Source: CAZRHR01 sp964578885 (GTDB lineage Bacteria > Bacteroidota > Bacteroidia > CAIKAF01). From it: a DNA stretch of 64,000 nt. The position numbers and the translations under genes are program-made. The stretch covers positions 1-64,000 of the forward strand of contig CAZOEO010000012.1 in the NCBI GenBank assembly GCA_964578885.1, in the 5' to 3' direction. The notes below the pieces were generated by a model. The model did not search any database. It had not been told where the DNA came from and saw only the letters and a program-made list of their open reading frames with translations. This document shows positions 6,762 to 14,153 of this stretch, piece by piece. How positions within the stretch are numbered: position 1 is the first letter of the stretch; every line of letters begins with the position of its first letter.

Positions 6762-8114
6762 GGTGTTGATCTTGTTTTCTCGAGTAGGTAATATTTTCTT
6801 CGTGACAAAATTTATTAACTCAACCCCTAAATTTACATGATACTCTATTTCGTCTAGCCAGTCATCTGATAAACTCATTACAGCAATTTTATTAATGTCA
6901 CTGTCGTCACTTAAATGTCCGAATTCATGCTTTAATTTCTCAATGTATTCATTCTTGTCCGGAACAATCAGTGTTGAGGAGTCAGGAAGTGCATAATGGT
7001 CATTTATGAATGTTGGACAATACAAGATTGTATTTAGAATTCCACCTCTTTGATTTGTCAACTCCTTCATTTCATCGTATTCTTTCGAGAATACTTCATG
7101 GCTAGCCGACATTAGCAGTCCCCATGATATGTGATGCTCAAAGATGTAATCATCTGCTACACCAAGTTTTCTAATAATCTTAGTTGCAATTTCAAGAATG
7201 TATCTCTGAGCATTTAAATTACCTTCGAATAGGAAGAATGTAAGTGCAAGATAGAAAGGTACATGGTCATGAATGAAAATATCATAGTCTTGATTTAACC
7301 CAGGCAAATATTCAATTTTATCAAATGTTTCTGTTTTCTGGGCTTCTCTTAGCATGCCGGTAAAATCAAAAGTATTTAACTCTTTGTTGAAGTTTGAATA
7401 CAAAACACCTAAATTGATAAGTTCAGAAGAAATACTTGCTGAGTAGTTTTCATAACTCAAATAAGTTTTCTTTTTTTCTGTAAATACTCTATATAAGAAC
7501 TTTGCATACTGTTCTTGAAAAGACTGTTCAAGAGACGCAATGTCAGCATACACTTGACCTAATCGAAAAAACTGATTTTCGTGGATTAAATCTTCAGCTT
7601 TACTAAGGAAATTTTCAAATTCTATTTGAGATTTAATCAAATCGGAACTATAAATCAGACGGATAAAATACCTTAAGTTAACGTCATTATGAATTCGTCT
7701 ATGTTGAGAAATAATTTTCAGTAAAAGGCTTTCAACCTCGCCATTGTTTACTCTAAATATGTCATAGTTATACTTTCCAAAAAGCCCCATTAAATCGGAG
7801 TATTTTTCGGAATTTTCTGCCCCGTCTATAATTATGTGGAAGAAAAAAAGTGGCTTTTCAAATACTTTACTGTCTTTCCCAAAAATTTTCGTTGGGTTAT
7901 TTGCAATTGAATTGTTACTAGTGCTTTCAATCTCAAATATGAAAAGTGGAAATTTACTTCCCTCTTCATTAAACCATGCGATGTCAATTGCTTGTCCGCC
8001 AAATGCTTTTTCACTCATTGGATACTCTGTATCCGTATAATATCTCAAACCATCACCTAAGTTAGTCAGGAAGTCAATTAGACTTAAACTTATTTTCGTA
8101 GAGTGTTCTCCCAT
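6756..8114 (-). CDS. Unknown 452-residue protein, possible PD-(D/E)xK-like N-terminus
   Basis: Not recognised as a named family. Near the N-terminus AIDIAWF (D44) is followed about 16 residues later by FIFEIES (E61, E63) and then a strand-rich stretch (LFFFHIIID), an order seen in PD-(D/E)xK nucleases and restriction-like folds; the usual Lys is not clear. The rest is helical, with many aromatic residues and a DWLDEIEYH segment near the end. No signal peptide. The gene fills a cassette-like unit: GTTATGC lies 26 bp upstream of its ATG and its stop codon is inside the attC-like site. No promoter is evident, as is common for cassette genes. A defence or DNA-processing role is a guess from context. 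Confidence 0.6.
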   Translation of the reverse strand: MGEHSTKISLSLIDFLTNLGDGLRYYTDTEYPMSEKAFGGQAIDIAWFNEEGSKFPLFIFEIESTSNNSIANNPTKIFGKDSKVFEKPLFFFHIIIDGAENSEKYSDLMGLFGKYNYDIFRVNNGEVESLLLKIISQHRRIHNDVNLRYFIRLIYSSDLIKSQIEFENFLSKAEDLIHENQFFRLGQVYADIASLEQSFQEQYAKFLYRVFTEKKKTYLSYENYSASISSELINLGVLYSNFNKELNTFDFTGMLREAQKTETFDKIEYLPGLNQDYDIFIHDHVPFYLALTFFLFEGNLNAQRYILEIATKIIRKLGVADDYIFEHHISWGLLMSASHEVFSKEYDEMKELTNQRGGILNTILYCPTFINDHYALPDSSTLIVPDKNEYIEKLKHEFGHLSDDSDINKIAVMSLSDDWLDEIEYHVNLGVELINFVTKKILPTRENKINTA

Positions 8115-8139
8115 TTACTTCTTTGTTCTTTTCAATACC

Positions 8140-8172
8140 GCATAACATCTCTATAAACGCAATTGCGTTTAT
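8140..8172. other. Cassette-boundary heptamer and 20-bp perfect palindrome
   Basis: GCATAAC at 8140-8146 matches the end heptamers of the attC-like site but has no partner within the next 200 bp, so it marks the outer end of the cassette-like block. Seven bases further is a perfect 20-bp palindrome (8153-8172), ATAAACGC, AATT, GCGTTTAT. AT-rich chromosomal DNA without cassette features follows. This could be the original insertion site or a protein-binding site. Confidence 0.45.
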
Positions 8173-8448
8173 ATTCCATATATCTTACTCTTCTTCAATA
8201 GAAATGGATTAGATGGTTGGTCAAAAAATACAACCAATTTTACAAAACATTTCCTTCAAAACCAAAAGGTTTTACTGTCATAGAATCGCCAACAACCCTT
8301 GTCATTTACTAATAAAATACAGATTTAAAGACATTTGCATCTACCGCAGTTGAGTACCTCCCAATTACTTTTAGTGCAAGTTATAACCTTCACTTTCCTC
8401 TCTAAACCCATTGGCAAAACCACTCATACATCATTCAAACACAATTCT

Positions 8449-8720
8449 TCACCGCCCTGCTACCATCAATTCCTGAAGTCTATCCAAGTAGTTTAAAAAA
8501 GGAGCATGGTCAATGATGAGCTTTCCAAAAGAATCCCATTGGCGATGGTTTGGAATGCGTTCAATTCCCTTAACGGGCAAATGATAGTAGCCTTTAATCC
8601 CATTGATGACCACATAAACGGGGATGTTCCGTTGCAATTGGAAACTAAACCAATCAGAGAAACATCGCGCATCTTCAAAAGCGACAAGCTGTTTGATTTC
8701 GGGCAACTGATGTTAGCCAT
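8449..8720 (-). pseudogene. Frameshifted small gene remnant
   Basis: An ATG at 8720 opens MANIS, but the plausible protein continues in the neighbouring frame (LPEIKQLVAFEDARCF ... LDRLQELMVAGR), which has no ATG of its own. One missing base after ATGGCTAACATC would join them into about 90 residues. I do not recognise the product. Its size and pairing with another short remnant just upstream (8749-8892) recall small two-gene modules, but that is speculation. Confidence 0.3.
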
Positions 8721-8748
8721 GGCATGCAGTGTCGGGATATGATGATTT

Positions 8749-8892
8749 CTACTTCCACGGAGTCAACAAATTTTCCGAAGTGGAGAACCCTTTTACTGTT
8801 TTTTTCAATTCTTTTAAAGTATAATGGGCTAGCGACAAGTCTGGCGACTCAACTCGAATGAATGTCCCACCATGGCCACTGTCAAATGGCGA
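8749..8892 (-). pseudogene. Short coding remnant upstream of the frameshifted gene
   Basis: After an in-frame stop, 47 codons read FDSGHGGTFIRVESPDLS and on to a stop at 8749, with protein-like composition (LKELKK, SENLLTPWK) but no ATG, GTG or TTG near its beginning. It lies 28 bp upstream of the next remnant on the same strand. Probably the C-terminal end of a lost gene. Confidence 0.2.
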
Positions 8893-9327
8893 TTATGTTT
8901 GTGGATAGCGCCATTCATCTGCTGAGTGCATAAAATAACCTGGATTCATTCGATTGTCATATTGATTGGAGGTGAGATTTGTAATCATGCAGCAGGAATG
9001 CTAAGGTCGCATTATCTTCTCTTTTCATGTCACGGAAAAATTTCACGCATCTGCTATCCTGTTTGGGACATCGACCGGGGTAAGGCCTTAGGACTCTCAC
9101 TTTCCTTTGATAACTCAGTCAACCCGATGCAATGGATGATGATTCATTTAGAATGAAATATGTAAAGTAATTATTAGACAGTTAATTGTTTATGCGTTTG
9201 ACTCAAATAGATGGGTAATTTTTGACTTGTTCCAAATGTTGGACGATTATTATTCTTTCTTAAAGCAGTCTTTCTTTTTTTGAACATTACATTACACTCA
9301 TTACATTTGACGCAGCGTTGGTCTGTT

Positions 9328-9711
9328 GTGAGAAAAAATCATTTCATTTTATTTGTTTTAACGTTTTCCTTTTTACTAATATTTTTTGGTGAAGGATTTG
9401 CTGCATCGGCTCAGGAAACCCCAACCCTGCATTCGCCAATCTCTCATGTAACGAGTGAGGAGATGGAGTTTGGTCAGTCCCATGGAATCTTTTCTCATGG
9501 TGTCCTAAATCCCAATGCGGCGATTCATCCTTCCGGAAATAGCTCGTCTATTTGGGGAAGTATCTATGTTACATTCAAGTTGAAATTTGGTTTTTTAGAT
9601 CCAAGCGAAGTCCTTTTTAAGCCACTTGGAACGGCACCACTGGGAGCCGTTTGCATCGCGGTGGCCTCCCACACCAGTCTCTTTTTAAAAGTTTGTTGCC
9701 TCCGCATTTGA
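9328..9711 (+). CDS. Small secreted protein of unknown function
   Basis: About 127 residues from a GTG start at 9328; a TTG at 9280 is the only upstream alternative, and no ATG is available. The N-terminus is a clear signal peptide: KNH, then a run of Phe, Leu and Ile, then AASAQE as cleavage site. The mature part is His- and Ser-rich (HSPISHV, SHGIFSHGV) and I do not recognise it. The last 30 residues look less protein-like and may follow a frameshift. Exported to the periplasm or outside if real. Confidence 0.4.
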   Translation: MRKNHFILFVLTFSFLLIFFGEGFAASAQETPTLHSPISHVTSEEMEFGQSHGIFSHGVLNPNAAIHPSGNSSSIWGSIYVTFKLKFGFLDPSEVLFKPLGTAPLGAVCIAVASHTSLFLKVCCLRI

Positions 9712-9839
9712 GGGCTAAATCATTGTGACGTGGGATGACGCTGTCTTTCCCCTTTTAAACCATGACACCTGCTGGGCATATTTCAGCATCGTGAAAATAT
9801 TGGTTTTTAACTCATTAAGTGATTTTTAGCTTTTTTAAA

Positions 9840-10985
9840 ATGAAGTGTCAACATTTTTTGGCCCAGATAGGGGGCATGTTATTGATTTCTGCTGCTTGGG
9901 CACAGCCTGAACCTATTTTGAAAACAAAAATGGGTCGTGGAGAGCTGTCTGTGAATGTGTACGGTGATTTCGGTTATGTAGTAGGACCGCAAAAAACCCA
10001 TACCTATTACGATTTCATTACCAAAGATACGGTTACTGATTTCGGAAGAAGAGACTACACCAGTTATCCATTGTATGCCAATTCCTTTGGTTTGGCTTAC
10101 GGATATGTTCAGGTACAATATGAATTGGCCAATAAATTCAGAGCGCGTGTAGCTTTGCATGCCGGCCATATTGTAGATGCACTTTATACAGAGGAAATGC
10201 AATCCATGAAAATGATTCGGGAAGCCTCCTTGAGTTATTATTTCACCCCCAGGTTATTCGCAGAAATAGGAATCTTTCCTTCTTATTATGGTGCTGAAAT
10301 TGTTTTGAATAAAGAAAATTTACACGCAACCAGGGCTTATATTGCCGACTTTACGCCCGATTATGAGGCTGGTATAAGGGTGCATTATAAAGCGACAGAT
10401 CGCTTGACGCTTAGAGCTTTGGTTCTGAATGGTTGGCAGGAGATTAAAGACTTGAACGGCCGCAAAGCCTTTGGTTTGGGTATGAGCTATTTAAACGAGA
10501 AAAAATTTTCTCTGGATTGGCATACTTATCTGGGAAATGAAGCGCCTCTAGGCAACAACACGCCCGGTATGTATCGATTCTACAGTAACCTCTATGCCAA
10601 ATTTTGGTTTGGACCAAAATGGATTTTCTTCCCTGTACTCGATTTTGTGGTTCAGGAAAAGCCGGCCAATGTTTCAGGACTCGACATGGTGGTAGCGCCT
10701 GCTTTTTCTTTGCGCTATGCCATTACGGATAAAATCGGGGCAGCCATTCGGTATGAATATATCCTGAACCGAAGCGACATTGTTCCGGAATTGAGAACCG
10801 GATCGCCCAATGGCTGGGAATCTCATAGTGGTACGGCTACCTTGGAATATGCTCCCATCCCCGAACTTACTTTTAGGTTGGAAGGTAGATATGGCGTAAA
10901 CAAAGACGCAGTTTTCAGAAATGCACTCAATCAGCCTGTGAAAGAAGATTATTACGGCATTGGAACCATTGCGTTTCATTTTTAA
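9840..10985 (+). CDS. Outer membrane beta-barrel porin, BBP2/OmpL-like
   Basis: The 381-residue product has a signal peptide ending near SAAWAQP and then alternating hydrophobic strands rich in Tyr, Trp and Phe, ending in the C-terminal Phe (GTIAFHF) typical of outer membrane barrels. The GDFGYV start, a segment of SLSYYFTPRLFAEIGIF type and NGWQEIKDLN resemble the beta-barrel porin-2 family (PF07642) common in Bacteroidota. ATG 9840 is preferred over the in-frame GTG at 9819, which would add a Phe-rich stretch before the signal. It probably forms a diffusion channel; substrate unknown. It stands alone, with intergenic DNA on both sides. Confidence 0.75.
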   Translation: MKCQHFLAQIGGMLLISAAWAQPEPILKTKMGRGELSVNVYGDFGYVVGPQKTHTYYDFITKDTVTDFGRRDYTSYPLYANSFGLAYGYVQVQYELANKFRARVALHAGHIVDALYTEEMQSMKMIREASLSYYFTPRLFAEIGIFPSYYGAEIVLNKENLHATRAYIADFTPDYEAGIRVHYKATDRLTLRALVLNGWQEIKDLNGRKAFGLGMSYLNEKKFSLDWHTYLGNEAPLGNNTPGMYRFYSNLYAKFWFGPKWIFFPVLDFVVQEKPANVSGLDMVVAPAFSLRYAITDKIGAAIRYEYILNRSDIVPELRTGSPNGWESHSGTATLEYAPIPELTFRLEGRYGVNKDAVFRNALNQPVKEDYYGIGTIAFHF

Positions 10986-11308
10986 TGGTCATTTTTTGGT
11001 GTTCAATGAGGGCTAGTCTTTGGGAAACTGAAGACTAGTTCTTGTTTTTTCTACCAGCGTTCCTACCCGGGAAAATAAACATCATGGTTTTTCTGGAGAT
11101 ACAGTTTAGCCCGGCTCCACATGCCGGTAAAAGTTTTTCTTGACCATTTTCCGAAACGATGGGATGATATCATGTTCCCCATTGTCCTGTTTATAAAATT
11201 TGAATATCTTGATTATTTCAATTTTAGGAATAACTTAGTTATCCGAATTACTGAACTATTCTTGAGGTTCTTTGCCTCTTTCTTTGATCTCATTTGCACC
11301 AAAACGCC
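10986..11308. other. Intergenic region
   Basis: About 320 bp between the porin and the glycine-rich protein gene. It is AT-rich in its second half (11190-11260), where a promoter for the downstream gene would be expected, but I could not assign convincing -33/-7 elements. No ORF with coding character and no repeat seen. Confidence 0.4.
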
Positions 11309-12622
11309 ATGCCAGCTGTCAAGATTTCCTTATTGAGCTTTTTTATCGCTTCTGTTTTAACGTTGAACGCCCAGGGCGTTTTAATTTCAACAGGACCTGG
11401 AACACCAGCACCACAGGCCTCTTTAGAATTACGCGATACCACTCGCGGTTTCTTGCTAAATCGCATGACCACTGCTCAGCGCAACGCCATTTCTAATCCT
11501 CCCATTGGATTGCAAATTTATAACAGCACCACGGGTTGCTTCGAAGGCTATCTGGCTTCTGGCTGGCGGTCGCTGGCATGTAATTGTGTGAGTTTCCCAT
11601 CGGCCTCCATTCAGGCGTCTTTTCTCACTCCTGGAACCGGCCAATCGGTGAGTTTTTCCCCGGCTCAGCTTGGCTCTGGTGTTTCTTATCAATGGCAGTT
11701 TCCTGGCGGGACGCCGGCGACTTCTTCCGCCGCAAACGCACAGTCTGGCTGGTCGAGTCCCGGTAATTATTGGGTAAAACTGACCGCCACCAATGCTTCG
11801 GGTTGCAGCGCTACGGATTCTGTTCAAGTTACAGTGACTTCCTGTGCGGTATATACCGGTGCTCAATCTCAGACGTTTTCCTACACGGGAAGCATGCAAA
11901 CTTTTACAGTTCCGGCCGGTGTTTGCACCGTGCGGGTTGAAGTCTGGGGCGCAGAAGGCGGAAGGGGTTATAACTCCAATTATGGCGGATCATTAAACAA
12001 TGCTGGCGATGGTGGTTTTGTAACAGGTGACAAAATTGTAACACCAGGCACCACTTTATCCGTATTTGTCGGGCAGAAAGGCAATGATGGCGGTTTTGCC
12101 GTTGGTGGAGCTGGCGGTTGGAATGGTGGTGGAAATGGAATAGGGTGGAGCAGTAATTATGGGGGCGGCGGTGGAGGAGGTGCTTCTGATGTTCGGTTGG
12201 GAGGCACCGCATTGTCGAACCGCATCATTGTGGGCGGTGGCGGCGGTGGCGGAAGCTATTATACTCCGGCCACCGGCGGTTGGGGAGGTTACCCCAATGG
12301 CGATGTCGGACGTATCGGTGACCCTGGCACGGTTGACCAAAACTCTGGTTTGGGTGGAACCCAATCTGCCGGAGGAAATGGAGGAATATCTAATGGAAAC
12401 GGTTCAAACGGTCTGCCTGGTCAACTCGGAACGGGTGGAAATGGTGGACCTGGAAGTTGTGCCGGTGGTGGTGGCGGTGGTTATTATGGCGGCGGCGGCG
12501 GTGCCAATTGCAATGGAGCTGGCGGCGGCGGCGGATCTTCCTACTACGGCGGTATGGATGCCAATACCAGCCATACCAACAACGCCAGAACCGGAAACGG
12601 ACAAGTTATTATTCGTTGGTAA
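11309..12622 (+). CDS. Secreted glycine-rich protein with PKD-like domain
   Basis: A 437-residue exported protein. Residues 1-20 form a signal peptide ending LTLNAQG. The next 70 residues (LELRDTTRGFLLNRMT..., IGLQIYN) are a segment common at the start of Bacteroidota surface proteins. Residues around 95-175 (YQWQFPGGTP...GNYWVKLTATNASG) look like a PKD/immunoglobulin-like fold. From about 190 the protein begins TFSYTGSMQTFTVPAGV and turns into a glycine-rich domain with runs of GGGGGGG, ending GQVIIRW, like the Gly_rich family found in ALK-type ectodomains. Likely displayed on the cell surface; no C-terminal sorting domain is evident. ATG 11309 is chosen over TTG 11294. No partner genes. Confidence 0.75.
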   Translation: MPAVKISLLSFFIASVLTLNAQGVLISTGPGTPAPQASLELRDTTRGFLLNRMTTAQRNAISNPPIGLQIYNSTTGCFEGYLASGWRSLACNCVSFPSASIQASFLTPGTGQSVSFSPAQLGSGVSYQWQFPGGTPATSSAANAQSGWSSPGNYWVKLTATNASGCSATDSVQVTVTSCAVYTGAQSQTFSYTGSMQTFTVPAGVCTVRVEVWGAEGGRGYNSNYGGSLNNAGDGGFVTGDKIVTPGTTLSVFVGQKGNDGGFAVGGAGGWNGGGNGIGWSSNYGGGGGGGASDVRLGGTALSNRIIVGGGGGGGSYYTPATGGWGGYPNGDVGRIGDPGTVDQNSGLGGTQSAGGNGGISNGNGSNGLPGQLGTGGNGGPGSCAGGGGGGYYGGGGGANCNGAGGGGGSSYYGGMDANTSHTNNARTGNGQVIIRW

Positions 12623-12627
12623 ACCCC

Positions 12628-12906
12628 GTGGAAGAAAACCGTCCATTAGGCTGGGAACGGGTTGCTCACAAGCAGGGCGAAGCCTTGGAACGCTGTTTTA
12701 CCTTTCCGGATTTCAAAGCGGCTTGGAGCTTCATGGATAAAGTGGCCGCGGTGGCAGAATCCATGCAACATCACCCTGACTGGGAAAATAGTTATAACCG
12801 ACTGGTCATACGACTTTCGACCCACGACCAGGGCCATGTCATTACCGCGCTGGATTTGGAAATGGCACTCCGCATCAATGCCATATTGACATTGGGTGGA
12901 GTTTGA
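12628..12906 (+). CDS. phhB: Pterin-4a-carbinolamine dehydratase
   Basis: Dehydrates 4a-hydroxytetrahydropterin, recycling the cofactor of aromatic amino acid hydroxylases. The family core is visible: FPDFKAAWSFMDKVA, then the signature MQHHPDWENSYNRLVIRLSTHD with the catalytic His pair, then a conserved Asp in ITALDLEMA. About 92 residues, normal for the family. The start is probably GTG 12628, six bases after the stop of the glycine-rich gene; there is no ATG in frame before the domain. No aromatic amino acid hydroxylase gene is in the window. Confidence 0.85.
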   Translation: MEENRPLGWERVAHKQGEALERCFTFPDFKAAWSFMDKVAAVAESMQHHPDWENSYNRLVIRLSTHDQGHVITALDLEMALRINAILTLGGV

Positions 12907-13036
12907 AAATATGTTTTTTTAATTTGAGAACCTCAGTCACCGCATTTTCCACATGGACCTTAAGGTTCTCGAAATGGCCGGAATAACTTAAAACAAATGC
13001 AGAATAATTCAAAAATTGGAACTTAATTCAGGATAT

Positions 13037-13987
13037 TTAATTCCTTACTGCCCCGAGCGCATCGGCATGTTTGGCCAATGGAACATCTTCTACCCAGTCC
13101 GCATCCGGAACAGCCGGTGGTAATGTGATGGGATTACCGAGATAATCTACCCTTTTGCCCGGCCAAATCGTGGAGGTCCATAAATAAGACACCAGACTTT
13201 TCTGATTTAGGTTCGGGTGAATATGAGGAACAATGTATTTTTCGTGATAGGCTGGTAACAAACTCCAGTGCAAACCTGGTTTCATGTGGTGCATCCCATG
13301 ATAACCATTGTTAAAGGCAAAGAAATTGAGTAAACGTCCTGTGAAATTTCGACTGTGGTTGTAAGGATGGTTTTCATCGCATCCTTCGTGTTGCCAATAA
13401 TTGGTGCCTACAATACCCCAGGCTGCATATTGATGTGGTATCACCACCACCAGCAAAAATAATTTCCAATCAATGAGCAACAAAGCAAGTCGAACGCCAT
13501 TTAATAAAATAGATTCCAGCATATATTGCTTGAACCAACTGGGCTTTTCCTTAAACATACGTTTGGTAAAGCGCATTTCCGATTTCAGAATGGCGCCACT
13601 CATGAGGTAAAAGAAAAACAATTGATTTAAAAAGTTCCACTTAAATCTGGCCTTCGTGGTTCGAATGTTGTCTTTGGCAGATTGTGTGTATTTGTGATGC
13701 GAAAAATTATGACCGGGCACGTAGGCACTTACCGGATGACCATAAGTAAAAGTTAGAATCATCTGCATCACACGATTCATCCAGCGATATCTGAAAATGG
13801 GGCAATGGATGGTATTGTGTACAATGGTGGCACAAAAGAAACTCATGAGGCAGTTCAGCGCCACCAACACAATCACCCAACCCCAATGCAACCGGGGAAT
13901 CATCCACCAGGAAAAGCCAGCTAAAGCAAAATACATCCCAACAAAAGCCAGGGTGCGTAAATCTGCTGTATATCGAAGTGCTTTCAT
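13037..13987 (-). CDS. Membrane fatty acid desaturase family protein
   Basis: A di-iron desaturase-like integral membrane protein of 316 residues. The three His boxes are present: HNTIH near residue 57, HNFSHH near 92, and HGMHH near 228, plus an extra histidine-rich segment (YWQHEGCDENHPYNH). Hydrophobic helices lie before the first box and around residues 165-190. Members insert double bonds or hydroxyls into acyl chains or carotenoids at the inner membrane; the substrate cannot be told. The gene is divergent from the RetSat/CrtI-like oxidoreductase, with 166 bp between them, suggesting shared regulation and perhaps one lipid pathway. It converges with the pterin dehydratase gene. Confidence 0.8.
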   Translation of the reverse strand: MKALRYTADLRTLAFVGMYFALAGFSWWMIPRLHWGWVIVLVALNCLMSFFCATIVHNTIHCPIFRYRWMNRVMQMILTFTYGHPVSAYVPGHNFSHHKYTQSAKDNIRTTKARFKWNFLNQLFFFYLMSGAILKSEMRFTKRMFKEKPSWFKQYMLESILLNGVRLALLLIDWKLFLLVVVIPHQYAAWGIVGTNYWQHEGCDENHPYNHSRNFTGRLLNFFAFNNGYHGMHHMKPGLHWSLLPAYHEKYIVPHIHPNLNQKSLVSYLWTSTIWPGKRVDYLGNPITLPPAVPDADWVEDVPLAKHADALGAVRN

Positions 13988-14153
13988 GTTTTACAAAAAT
14001 ACGAAACCATTAGAACCAGCTTTTGTTTAAAATAAAAGAAATGTGAAAGTTTCTTTTCAAGCCTTGTGCCATGAATAATTGCCAATGTACATATGAAAAA
14101 ACGTTTCCATATCGGGGCAAAAGAGTATTATTGTATTCTGATTTGAAAAATTG

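Larger units (their letters stand above)
8173..9327. other. Long intergenic region with decayed coding remnants
   Basis: No intact gene is seen in about 1.1 kb. Two short minus-strand coding remnants are listed separately (8449-8720 and 8749-8892). The rest shows only short ORFs without start context and no repeat or RNA gene that I can recognise. The region separates the low-GC cassette block from ordinary chromosome and looks like a zone of past insertion and decay. Confidence 0.5.

Noticed and set aside
1..9300. Integron integrase, transposase or phage integrase explaining the cassette block
   Set aside because: No tyrosine recombinase or DDE motif is found in any frame of this region.
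11940..12600. Dense G/C-rich repeats that resemble a minisatellite or array
   Set aside because: They are Gly codons of the glycine-rich protein, in one open frame with varied third bases and no constant unit length.
12159..12740. Long open frames on both strands over the glycine-rich gene
   Set aside because: They are shadow frames of the biased Gly-rich coding sequence; composition is repetitive and no family features appear.
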